Shown here piece after piece: positions 35,829-44,326 of a stretch of DNA of 49,152 bases (positions are counted from its first letter, which is position 1; every line of letters begins with the position of its first letter). A model generated the notes under the pieces. It saw nothing but the letters and a program-made list of their open reading frames with translations, had not been told where the DNA came from and made no database searches. Where the stretch lies: the NCBI GenBank assembly GCA_028693195.1, contig JAQUVV010000002.1, positions 1 through 49,152 on the forward strand, written 5' to 3'. Source of the DNA: Lachnospira sp. (GTDB lineage Bacteria; Bacillota; Clostridia; Lachnospirales; Lachnospiraceae). Both the position numbers and the translations under genes were made by a program.

Positions 35829-35858
35829 ATACTACAAGTTCAATGATAAAAGGGAAAA
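35829..35858 (+). repeat. Right copy of 30-bp direct repeat bracketing the TA/HTH cassette
   Basis: Same orientation as 34674-34703, 29 of 30 bases identical. It begins 14 bp after the stop of the HTH gene. Distance between copies is 1,155 bp. Confidence 0.85.
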
Positions 35859-35898
35859 ATTTATAGTTGTGATATGTGTAAGGATATAAGGAATGTAA

Positions 35899-35925
35899 GC
35901 GGAGCAGAAAACTGCTCCGTTTTGT
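35899..35925 (+). terminator. Intrinsic terminator
   Basis: CGGAGCAG (35900-35907) and CTGCTCCG (35912-35919) form a perfect stem with an AAAA loop, followed by TTTTG. It precedes the hypF operon. Confidence 0.8.
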
Positions 35926-36011
35926 AATATACATAGTTGTTTTATTAAAAATATGGTAAAATCAATACTATATTATATTTCACAGGAAGTGTGAATGGAA
36001 AGAGTTTATCA

Positions 36012-38735
36012 ATGAAGCAGAGCGTGGAAATTGCAGTTACAGGAATGGTACAGGGAATTGGATATCGACCATATGTGGCAAGGCTTGCAGAACAATTTCA
36101 CATAAATGGAACAGTACGGAACGCAGACGGAATTGTGTTGATTACTGCAGAAGGGAAGACCTCAGATGTGGATTCTTTTGTACATACACTGCGCAATGGA
36201 GCACTAGCAGGAGCACGCGTGGATTCTGTGGATGTGTGGGAAAAGAAATGTGATGCATATGCAGAGAAAGAATTAGATAATAGGCAAAGGTGTCATGAAA
36301 ATTACAATGGAAAGCGGACAGAGGATGATAAGCAGAGCTTTCGAATTATCCAAAGCAGTGAGAAGCATGGGGAAGGTCAAAGTGATGGTAGAACTGGTGA
36401 GGAAGTGCAGGCACCGATGATACCGATTGATTTACCAACCTGTCCACGTTGTGAAAAAGAATTGTTCGAAAAAGATAACAGACGTTTTCGATATCCATTT
36501 ATCAGCTGTGTGGCATGTGGCCCAAGATATAGCATTATTCGAAAAATCCCTTATGATAGAGAGAATACAACTATGAGGATTTTTCCTATGTGTTCAGATT
36601 GTGAGAATGAGTATACACAGAAAAATAATATTCGCAGACATGCTCAGACCATTGCATGTCACGAATGTGGACCGGTATTGAAGTTTTACAGTCCTCAAAT
36701 CATTGCTCGGAGTCATGATACAGAAAACATTGAAAGAGAATCTGAAAGTTTAATACCTTCATTAGGAAATGAAGCATACATGGAAGCAGTTCAGCTTCTT
36801 CAGTTTGGAGGAATACTTGCGGTGAAGGACATTGGTGGCTTTCATCTCACATGTCTACCAGATCATGCAAATACAGTGAAAAAGTTAAGACTGTTGAAGG
36901 GTAGAGAAAAGAAACCGTTTGCAGTGATGTTTCAGGGTGTTGAACAGGTGCGAAGCTGGGCAGAGGTATCACTACAAGAGGAACATCTGCTGACATCCGT
37001 TGCCAGGCCAATTGTATTGCTAAAGAAAAAGGCTGATCCAACGGGAGAAGACAATAGCCCATATCTTGGGGCAATGCTGCCTTGCAATCCGTTACAGATC
37101 ATGTTGATTCGTGATTGTGGACCTTTGATTATGACCAGTGCAAATGTATCTGGGGAGCCGATTATTACAGATGATAAGAAGATGATTGAGTGGTTTAGAG
37201 AGTTTTCCAAAGGCTCAGATTTTAATTCTGGTTTTGCTCCAGAGATTAACGTAGGAATTCTCTCTCATGACCGAGAAATTCTGTCGCCTTTGGATGATTC
37301 GATTGTAAGAGCGGTGCGAGGGAACAGGACTCAAATGATTCGCCGTTCCAGAGGATATGTCCCTGAACCAATTGAGATAAACATGATAGAAGATTGTGAT
37401 GATAAATTGAATAAATCGGACATGCTTATGGAAGAAAAGAATGATTCAGAAAAAGATTTAGAAAGTGATATGCGAGAGATATTTGCGGCGGGTGGAGATC
37501 TAAAATCCTCATTTTGTTTTGTGAATGGGAAGAGAGCATATATGAGCCAGTACCTAGGCGATTTGCAGGATGCTTCTATAATGGAATTATATGAGAATCA
37601 GTTGAGCAGGATGAGAGGTTTGTTTGGATTTCAGCCAAAGAATTTTATATGTGATTTACATCCGGGATATTTTTCTTCAAGACGATTAATGAGCAAGAGT
37701 CAAGCAATGCAGGTTCAGCATCATCATGCACATATTGCATCAGTCATTGCGGAGCATGGATTGAAAGGGAGAACTCTTGGAATAGCATTTGACGGAACGG
37801 GATATGGAACTGATGGCACAATCTGGGGAAGTGAGTTCTTGCTGTGTGCGGGAGCTACATTTGAACGAGTGGCGCATTTAAAACCTGTGAAATTAATAGG
37901 TGGGGATGAAGGAAGTAAGAATGCGAAAACCATATGCATGGGATTTCTTCATAATCTCAAGGATATGTGTGAAGCCACCACTTCTGCTTATATAAATGAA
38001 ACAATAGAGTTCGCGCAGGATGTGGCGGATTTGAATCAAGATCAATGCAAGATGATTGCAAAGGCAATAGACATGAATATCAACACGGTGACCTCCACAT
38101 CCATGGGAAGACTGTTTGATTGTGTCAGTGCATTGCTTGGAATCTGTACATATAATGATTATGAAGGTGAAGCAGCCATCGAATTGGAATACGAGGCATG
38201 TAAGGCATTGAGTGTCAAAGAAACAGCCAAATCACTAGGAAATTGCGATGATAGTGACTGGGAAAATCTTGTATATAGTCAAGAAGCCGCAGTCAGTCAT
38301 AGGCTACATATACCTATACAAGAAGAAAATCATGTACTTGTGGGAGATACAGCGGGATTGCTAGCGCAGATTTTGAAAAGACTGTTTCAAGAAAACAGGG
38401 AAAACGTAAAGATAGAAGCTTTGGAATCAAAGAATATCGGGAGGAACAGAGCAAGTCTGGCATTAGAACTTATTAATGCTATTGCAGATTGGATTCTGGA
38501 GACGGTTATAGGATTAGAGGGGAACCATGGTGGACAGCATCTGTTTGACCAGATTGCCTTGTCAGGAGGTACATTTCAGAATCGCATTTTACTGGATAAA
38601 ACCATTGAGCTTCTGGAAGCGAATGGCTATAATGTGTATATTAACGAGAAAGTGCCTGCCGGGGACGGTGGATTGTGCTTAGGACAGGCATATTTAGGAA
38701 GTATTCGTGCATTAAAACATGATGAAGGAAAGTAA
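36012..38735 (+). CDS. hypF: Carbamoyltransferase HypF
   Basis: HypF makes the carbamoyl group that becomes the cyanide ligands of the NiFe site and loads it on HypE. Domains in order: acylphosphatase-like (VTGMVQGIGYRPYV near residue 10), zinc-finger part (CPRCEKEL, CVACGPRYS, CSDCENEY, CHECGP at about 140-225), YrdC-like (ILAVKDIGGFHL near 265), and Kae1-like (QHHHAHIASVI near 565; GIAFDGTGYGTDGTIWG near 590; final PAGDGGLCLGQAYLG). At about 907 aa it is longer than the usual ~750-770; extra charged segments are seen between the acylphosphatase and zinc parts (residues ~75-125) and within the Kae1 part. The start may be the GTG at 35991 or this ATG. Confidence 0.93.
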   Translation: MKQSVEIAVTGMVQGIGYRPYVARLAEQFHINGTVRNADGIVLITAEGKTSDVDSFVHTLRNGALAGARVDSVDVWEKKCDAYAEKELDNRQRCHENYNGKRTEDDKQSFRIIQSSEKHGEGQSDGRTGEEVQAPMIPIDLPTCPRCEKELFEKDNRRFRYPFISCVACGPRYSIIRKIPYDRENTTMRIFPMCSDCENEYTQKNNIRRHAQTIACHECGPVLKFYSPQIIARSHDTENIERESESLIPSLGNEAYMEAVQLLQFGGILAVKDIGGFHLTCLPDHANTVKKLRLLKGREKKPFAVMFQGVEQVRSWAEVSLQEEHLLTSVARPIVLLKKKADPTGEDNSPYLGAMLPCNPLQIMLIRDCGPLIMTSANVSGEPIITDDKKMIEWFREFSKGSDFNSGFAPEINVGILSHDREILSPLDDSIVRAVRGNRTQMIRRSRGYVPEPIEINMIEDCDDKLNKSDMLMEEKNDSEKDLESDMREIFAAGGDLKSSFCFVNGKRAYMSQYLGDLQDASIMELYENQLSRMRGLFGFQPKNFICDLHPGYFSSRRLMSKSQAMQVQHHHAHIASVIAEHGLKGRTLGIAFDGTGYGTDGTIWGSEFLLCAGATFERVAHLKPVKLIGGDEGSKNAKTICMGFLHNLKDMCEATTSAYINETIEFAQDVADLNQDQCKMIAKAIDMNINTVTSTSMGRLFDCVSALLGICTYNDYEGEAAIELEYEACKALSVKETAKSLGNCDDSDWENLVYSQEAAVSHRLHIPIQEENHVLVGDTAGLLAQILKRLFQENRENVKIEALESKNIGRNRASLALELINAIADWILETVIGLEGNHGGQHLFDQIALSGGTFQNRILLDKTIELLEANGYNVYINEKVPAGDGGLCLGQAYLGSIRALKHDEGK

Positions 38736-38736
38736 G

Positions 38737-38934
38737 CCTCGGCCTCAGAGAAGAAAAAGAGTTGAGAGACCGATGAATGAAGGGAAGCCTCGGTCTTAGA
38801 GAAGAAAAAGATACGAGAGACCGATGAATGAAGGAAATCCTCGGTCTCAGAGAAGAAAAAGAGTTGAGAGATCGATGAATGAAAGGAAGACTCGGCCTCA
38901 GAGAAGAAAAAGAGTTAAGAGACCGATGAACAAT
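38737..38934 (+). repeat. Four-copy 51-bp tandem repeat between hypF and hypC
   Basis: Units start at 38737, 38788, 38839 and 38890; the last is incomplete at its right end. Each holds TCGG(T/C)CT(C/T), about 19 nt, then GAGA(C/T)CGA, which can pair as an 8-bp hairpin, and a GATGAATGAAGG-like tail. The unit length is a multiple of 3. It begins 2 bp after the hypF stop, whose last codons (GATGAAGGAAAG) resemble the tail of the unit. Confidence 0.92.
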
Positions 38935-38953
38935 GAAAGAGGGAAGGAAAATT

Positions 38954-39172
38954 ATGTGCGTAGCAATACCGGGAAAAGTGATTGAAATAAATAATGGAAC
39001 AGCAAAAGTGGATTTTAATGGAAATGTGGTAAATGCCGTAACTGGATTGGTAAATGTGAAAATCAATGATTATGTTCTAGTTCATGCAGGATGTGTGATT
39101 CAGGTTATGAAACAACAGGAAGCAGAGGAATTGATAGACTTGATGAGGGAAGTGGAAGGCTATGCAATCTAG
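38954..39172 (+). CDS. hypC: Hydrogenase maturation chaperone HypC
   Basis: HypC holds iron with HypD during assembly of the Fe(CN)2CO group and docks it on the large subunit. The 72-aa protein starts MCVAIPGKV, with the essential Cys2, and has the usual beta-barrel pattern ending near DYVLVHAGCVIQVM. GGAAGG is 8 bp before the ATG; a longer frame from 38933 reaches into the repeat region and is not favoured because Cys2 must be N-terminal. The gene overlaps hypD by 11 bp. Confidence 0.93.
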   Translation: MCVAIPGKVIEINNGTAKVDFNGNVVNAVTGLVNVKINDYVLVHAGCVIQVMKQQEAEELIDLMREVEGYAI

Positions 39173-40334
39173 AGAGGTGGAGCAGGGAACAGAACAGAAA
39201 GTGGAACAGGGGATTGATAGAGTTATCAATCAGCTTAAGAACTATGATGGGAATCTAGTGACACTGATGGAGGTCTGCGGAAGCCATACAGCAGCCATTG
39301 CGAAGAATGGGATTCCGTCTATAATCTCGGAAAAGATTCGACTGGTTTCAGGCCCAGGCTGTCCAGTTTGTGTGACGCCGACAGCCTACATTGATCGACT
39401 GATTGAACTGGCAAAGAAACCAGATTCCTGCGTGGTGACATTTGGTGATTTATTGAGGGTGCCTGGCAGCAGAGAAAGCTTGAATGAGGCAAAGTTAGAA
39501 GGAGCCAAGGTACATATGGTCTATTCTCCGATGGATACCATTAAGCTGGCAAAAGAACATCCGGAAATCCATTACATATTTGCGGCAGTGGGATTTGAGA
39601 CAACGACGCCGATATATGCATTACTGATTGAACAGCTGCTTGCACAGCATGTTGAAAATGTACAGATTCTGACGGCACTGAAAACGATGCCGGAAGCTAT
39701 AGACTGGCTTATGAGCCACGGAGCTAAGGTGGATGGCTTCTTAGCACCGGGACATGTCTGCGCAGTTACGGGAAGTGATGCATTTGCACCAGTAGCATCA
39801 AGATATCAGGAGCCAATGGCGGTTGCAGGATTTCAGGCAGAAGAATTACTGGTGGCAATCTACGGCTTAGTATATCAGGTGGAGAAGTTAAGAAAAGACA
39901 AACTACATACGGACATGCATATAGTGAAAGAGCAGGACGCAAAGCGGTCCGCGGAAATTTATGATGAAAACAGAGGTGCAGAATGGGTATTGAATTACTA
40001 TCCTTCTGTTGTTACATCAGAAGGAAATCTTATGGCACAGGAAAAAGTAGATACATACTTTGAAAAATGCGATGCCACATGGAGAGGGATGGGAAATATT
40101 CCGAATTCAGGTAAAGTTTTAAAGCCTGAATATCTGCGATTTGATGCAGGTAGTAGGAATCTTACTGAGGATCATAAGAAGAATCAGGGTTGCTGTTGCG
40201 ACCAGGTATTGATGGGAAAGATAGAACCGCAGAATTGTCCGTTATTTGGAAAGGCGTGTACACCACAGAATCCACAGGGGGCATGTATGGTGTCGGCGGA
40301 GGGAAGCTGTGCAACGAGATATAGTATTTCCTGA
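39162..40334 (+). CDS. hypD: Hydrogenase maturation protein HypD
   Basis: HypD is the redox scaffold on which the Fe(CN)2CO unit forms. The 390-aa protein has LMEVCGSHTAAIAKNGI near residue 36, SGPGCPVCVTP near 64, AVGFETTTP near 143, APGHVCAVTG near 190 and the C-terminal cluster-binding set GCCCDQVLMG, NCPLFGKAC and GACMVSAEGSC. Cys ligands all look present. Its start lies inside the end of hypC, so translation is coupled. Confidence 0.94.
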   Translation: MQSREVEQGTEQKVEQGIDRVINQLKNYDGNLVTLMEVCGSHTAAIAKNGIPSIISEKIRLVSGPGCPVCVTPTAYIDRLIELAKKPDSCVVTFGDLLRVPGSRESLNEAKLEGAKVHMVYSPMDTIKLAKEHPEIHYIFAAVGFETTTPIYALLIEQLLAQHVENVQILTALKTMPEAIDWLMSHGAKVDGFLAPGHVCAVTGSDAFAPVASRYQEPMAVAGFQAEELLVAIYGLVYQVEKLRKDKLHTDMHIVKEQDAKRSAEIYDENRGAEWVLNYYPSVVTSEGNLMAQEKVDTYFEKCDATWRGMGNIPNSGKVLKPEYLRFDAGSRNLTEDHKKNQGCCCDQVLMGKIEPQNCPLFGKACTPQNPQGACMVSAEGSCATRYSIS

Positions 40335-40421
40335 TCAATTACTACATAGATTTTCGGCTAAAGCCAAATGTTTGTGATGTATTGTAAGAATGGAGATTTC
40401 AATTAATACAAAAAAGAGGGG

Positions 40422-40439
40422 CATGCTAACAATAGCATG
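40422..40439 (+). promoter_or_regulatory. Small hairpin ahead of hypE
   Basis: CATGCTA and TAGCATG pair around a 4-nt loop, directly after AGAGGGG and 13 bp before the hypE ATG. A role in ribosome access is possible but unproven. Confidence 0.35.
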
Positions 40440-40452
40440 ATGGAATTGTGAT

Positions 40453-41448
40453 ATGAAGATTACATTGGCACACGGAAGTGGCGGAAAAGCCACTGGGGAA
40501 CTGATAGATGAAATATTTGCGAAAGCATTTGATAATGAGATATTGTCTCAGATGGAGGATAGCGCAGTCATTGCTGGGAGTAAGAAGATTGCTATGACAA
40601 CGGATAGCTTTGTGGTGACCCCGTTAGAATTTCCAGGAGGAGACATTGGACGCTTGTGTATCTGCGGGACTGTCAATGATTTGTTAATGCGTGGAGCGGA
40701 GCCAAAGTATATTACCTGCGGATTTATTCTGCAGGAAGGAGTAGACACTGAACAGCTTAAGAGAATTGTAAAATCTATGGCAGAAACAGCAAAAGAAGCT
40801 GGTGTTCAGATTGTTGCAGGAGACACGAAAGTGGTGGAAGGCACTGGTGGAATCTTTATTAACACAGCGGGTGTAGGGTTTATTGATGAAAATGTCGACA
40901 TATCTGCAAAGAAGAGTCAGGATGGGGATGTGATAATTGTTTCAGGAAATCTGGGAGATCATCATGCAACAATTTTGGCTAGTCGTATGGAAATTGAGAA
41001 TTCCATTGTCAGCGACAATGCACCATTAAATGATATTGTGCATAGTCTGATTGCAGGTGGAATTGATGTCCATGTACTAAGGGATGTGACTCGAGGCGGT
41101 CTGGCAACAGTGTTAAAAGAGTTGGCAGGAAGCGGAAAATGTACCATAGAATTAGACGAAACAGCAATTCTAGTTAGTAGCCAGGTGAAAGATTTTGCGG
41201 GATTGTTAGGATTAGATCCATTGTATATGGGAAATGAAGGAAAGCTGGTTGCGATTATACCAGAAAATCAGGCAAATCAGGCATTAGAACTTATTAGGCA
41301 GGCAGAGTATGGGGAAGATGCAGCAATCATCGGATGTGTGAAAAAATCGGACATGGATGAAGCTGGAAAATTGATTTTAAGAACGAGAATTGGTGGACGA
41401 AGAAATCTAGATATTTTGCAAGGAGAGGGACTGCCAAGGATTTGCTAG
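40453..41448 (+). CDS. hypE: Hydrogenase maturation protein HypE
   Basis: HypE receives the carbamoyl group from HypF on its C-terminal Cys and dehydrates it to cyanide with ATP. The 331-aa protein starts ITLAHGSGGKATGELI, with the family's GSGG motif. DSFVVTPLEFPGGDIGRLCICGTVNDLLMRGAEP is present, as is VAGDTKVVEG near residue 118 and DVTRGGLATVLKEL near 215. It ends in PRIC, so the catalytic C-terminal Cys is intact. The distance from hypD is 118 bp. Confidence 0.95.
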   Translation: MKITLAHGSGGKATGELIDEIFAKAFDNEILSQMEDSAVIAGSKKIAMTTDSFVVTPLEFPGGDIGRLCICGTVNDLLMRGAEPKYITCGFILQEGVDTEQLKRIVKSMAETAKEAGVQIVAGDTKVVEGTGGIFINTAGVGFIDENVDISAKKSQDGDVIIVSGNLGDHHATILASRMEIENSIVSDNAPLNDIVHSLIAGGIDVHVLRDVTRGGLATVLKELAGSGKCTIELDETAILVSSQVKDFAGLLGLDPLYMGNEGKLVAIIPENQANQALELIRQAEYGEDAAIIGCVKKSDMDEAGKLILRTRIGGRRNLDILQGEGLPRIC

Positions 41449-41574
41449 TGTACTTATTACTGATATCTGGATAGACCTGTGTAGAATGGGGTGCTGATGT
41501 GAATGTACGCGTGAACATGGTTGTAAATTATATAGAGATAAGAAATATAGAGCAGTCGCAGCACGAGGAGAATT

Positions 41575-42399
41575 ATGAGACTAGATAAGTATCTGACACA
41601 ATCGCATATTGGAACGAGAAAAAAGGTTCACGGAATTCTCTCGGAGGGCATGGTAACTGTCAATGGACAGCGAGTGACAGATGCAACCTATGATGTAGAC
41701 GTGAATATGGATCAGGTTACTTGTGACGGGGAAATAGTGAAGCATGCAGGCACAGTCTGCTATATGTTCAACAAGCCGCAGGGATGCGTTACTGCTAGAA
41801 GTGATGAGAAAGAGAAGACTGTTCTTTCCTATTTTTCAGAAGAAGAGAAAGGTGGTCTGTTTATGGTAGGAAGATTAGACAAGGACACGGAAGGGCTTTT
41901 GCTATTGACCAATGATGGAGCGTTAGATCATTGGCTGATGAACCCAGAACATCATATGGAAAAGACATATTTTTTCTGGGCACTGGGAGAATTGTCAGAG
42001 GAGGATGTCAGTAAAATAGAATCTGGAATAGATATTCAAAGTCAGTATACGATTCGTCAGAATGAACGATTGAATAAATCGGACATGAAAGAAACGAAGA
42101 TTACAAAAACTGCTAAATTACAGATTTTAAAGCAGGGAATGGTTCATGAGTTTGCCGATGAAATTCCAATTCCGCTTCATGATGATCAGGTAGTATCTGG
42201 ATTGTTGACTATATCAGAAGGAAAGAAGCACCAGGTGCGAAGAATGCTTCGAGCAGTGGGGTGTAAGATTTTTCAGTTGAAAAGAATAGCAATTGGAGAA
42301 TTGCAGCTGGATGAGAGTCTGAAACCAGGGGAGTATCGGAGATTAACGGACGACGAGATTGGGAAATTGTATAAAATCAATATAAGGGAACATACTTGA
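41575..42399 (+). CDS. RsuA-family 16S rRNA pseudouridine synthase
   Basis: A 274-aa protein with an S4 RNA-binding domain at the N-terminus (MRLDKYLTQSHIGTRKKVHGILSEGMVTVNG) and the pseudouridine synthase catalytic motif GRLDKDTEGLLLLTNDG near residue 100 (catalytic Asp). KKHQVRRMLRAVGCKI near 220 is the typical C-terminal motif. It most resembles RsuA. A ~25-residue insert rich in charged residues lies near 165-185. GAGGAG precedes the ATG. Confidence 0.92.
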   Translation: MRLDKYLTQSHIGTRKKVHGILSEGMVTVNGQRVTDATYDVDVNMDQVTCDGEIVKHAGTVCYMFNKPQGCVTARSDEKEKTVLSYFSEEEKGGLFMVGRLDKDTEGLLLLTNDGALDHWLMNPEHHMEKTYFFWALGELSEEDVSKIESGIDIQSQYTIRQNERLNKSDMKETKITKTAKLQILKQGMVHEFADEIPIPLHDDQVVSGLLTISEGKKHQVRRMLRAVGCKIFQLKRIAIGELQLDESLKPGEYRRLTDDEIGKLYKINIREHT

Positions 42400-42465
42400 T
42401 ATGTCTGGCAGCATATGTTATAATGCTACTAGAAAAAGAGAGCAGTAGCAGATATGCTACACCAC

Positions 42466-42501
42466 GAATCCCCCAGAGCTGCCACTCTGGGGGATTCTTT
42501 T
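42466..42501 (+). terminator. Strong intrinsic terminator
   Basis: Arms 42466-42478 and 42485-42497 form a perfect 13-bp GC-rich stem with a 6-nt loop, followed by TTTT. It closes the pseudouridine synthase gene. The rest of the 42400-42638 gap shows nothing further. Confidence 0.9.
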
Positions 42502-42638
42502 CCGTTATCGGTGGAACAGTCCGAGGCTGGTTACCGTGAATCTCCATCCAACCATTTGCAGATATAATATTCTCGTATTATTTTCCCTTCATCAAAATAT
42601 AGTATAAATAACCCCACATTAGAATCTGGAATTATATC

Positions 42639-44165
42639 ATGCAGGAAAAATGCAAACAAAAAGCTGGGGGTAGGTGCATAGCCTGCGCGAATCAGTGTAT
42701 AGACTGCGTGTATCGCTGTATTCCTAGAAAACTGATGAAAGCTGGAATTGCTTTGTGGGTCGTTTTTAAAATAGTATTTATGATTGGAGTGATTGTAATC
42801 TGTATTCAGAAAGGAATATTTCCCACCATTGAGAAGTTGAATTATGGGAATCTTCAGACATTTCCAGGGGTTACCTATCAGCAGATGGAGGCAGATTATT
42901 GGGCGCGAAAAGAGTCGAATTCTGCAAAGACTTTGATGAGTACGGATGAGATATTTAATTTGAATCAGCGGTTACTGAGAACAAAAGCAACCCACATGTA
43001 TGACCTGGAAAATGAAAAAGAGCAGGTGGATGGAGTGGGGATTAGTAGCTCGCTTATAGCAGGAGTACAGGATTCTATGACGGAATTGTCCTGTTTATAT
43101 CAAGCGGATGGAAATCTTTTGACGGAGGAATTTATCATTAACTTGGCCATAGAGGCCAGAAATCCTTCTGCAAAAATTGTACAGAATGTTGAGTATTTAA
43201 TCTGTACCACGGAAACAGATTTAAGAGCATATCCGACAACATCGTTATTACTGGAGGATCCACTAGAACCAGATGAAGATTATAACCAGTTATCATCCAT
43301 TCGTGTAGGAGAGCCAATGGTGGCTATTTCAAAATCTTCCAGTGGTAGATTCTATTTAGTGAAGACCAGCAACTGTATGGGATGGGTGGAAGCAGAACAT
43401 GTAGGTGTATGTAGAGATAAGGAGCAGTGGTTATGTGCTTGGAAATTCAATGCGGATGAAATTATTCTTGTTACAGGGACAGAAATCCAGCTACCGTATT
43501 CGAATGTAACACCTCAATTTTCAGGGAAAGTGTTGTCTATGGGCGCATCACTACAGCTCGTTCCACAGAGTGAGATACCAGAAAGTGTGCAGGGAAGATC
43601 AGTCAGTTATAACTATGTGGTTTATATGCCAGCAAGAATGGAAGATGGAACATTTACGAAGAAAATGGCTCTTATTCCGAAAAATGCAGATATCTCCGTG
43701 GGATATTTGGAAATGACCCTGGAGAACATCATGAACCAAGTGTTTAAGTTTTTAGGAAATGTTTACGGATGGGGAGGAATGCTGCATTCACAGGATTGTT
43801 CAGGTCTGATTCGAGATGTGTATAAATGTTTTGGACTGGAACTCCCTAGAAATACGACTTGGCAGCAGGAGATGCCTGTGGAGAAAAAATCAATGACAGA
43901 ATTGTCTCGGCAGGAGAAAAAGAAAGTATTAGAGCAGCTTCCATCCGGTTCACTTCTTTTTATGGATGGTCATGTTATGTTGTATCTTGGAAAAGATCGT
44001 GGGGACTACTTTTGTATTAGTGCAGCCGGAACAGTGATGAATGCAGAGCGGACAGCATGGCTGCATTTGAAATGTATTTCTATTAATTCATTAACGAAAA
44101 CCTATCGGCCTGATAATACATCATGGATTGACAACTTGACATCTGCGCTCATAATCTGGAAGTAG
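42639..44165 (+). CDS. Membrane-anchored SH3/NlpC-P60 family peptidase
   Basis: A 508-aa cell-wall peptidase. A cytosolic tip with six Cys (residues 5-27; C-x2-C-x3-C-x2-C-x3-C from 13 to 27) precedes one membrane helix (about 35-58). SH3-like segments follow (LRAYPTTSLLL and VGEPMVAISKSSSGRFYLVKTSNCMGWV near 210-250). The NlpC/P60 domain is at about 375-480, with catalytic Cys in SQDCSGLIRDVY and His in MDGHVMLYLG. It probably cleaves peptidoglycan stem peptides. The ribosome site is weak (TGGA). It is not linked to its neighbours in function. Confidence 0.85.
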   Translation: MQEKCKQKAGGRCIACANQCIDCVYRCIPRKLMKAGIALWVVFKIVFMIGVIVICIQKGIFPTIEKLNYGNLQTFPGVTYQQMEADYWARKESNSAKTLMSTDEIFNLNQRLLRTKATHMYDLENEKEQVDGVGISSSLIAGVQDSMTELSCLYQADGNLLTEEFIINLAIEARNPSAKIVQNVEYLICTTETDLRAYPTTSLLLEDPLEPDEDYNQLSSIRVGEPMVAISKSSSGRFYLVKTSNCMGWVEAEHVGVCRDKEQWLCAWKFNADEIILVTGTEIQLPYSNVTPQFSGKVLSMGASLQLVPQSEIPESVQGRSVSYNYVVYMPARMEDGTFTKKMALIPKNADISVGYLEMTLENIMNQVFKFLGNVYGWGGMLHSQDCSGLIRDVYKCFGLELPRNTTWQQEMPVEKKSMTELSRQEKKKVLEQLPSGSLLFMDGHVMLYLGKDRGDYFCISAAGTVMNAERTAWLHLKCISINSLTKTYRPDNTSWIDNLTSALIIWK

Positions 44166-44326
44166 TAAAGAACAGAAATGAGACTGCTGTGAACCGTGGT
44201 AAACAGTAACAAATTGATATATTTACGTGTTGGTTTAGAATTACATAAAACCGACCATACTATGAATAAAAAGTGTAGGTGGAGAGAAAAATTTTTCATG
44301 TAAAGAGAACTCCACAAAGGAGTATG

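Noticed and set aside
38641-39066. Minus-strand ORF of 141 aa with a repeated 17-residue peptide (SFSSLRPRLPFIHRSLN-like)
   Set aside because: It is the reverse reading of the 51-bp tandem repeat, whose unit length is divisible by 3. It overlaps hypF and hypC and has no clear ribosome site.
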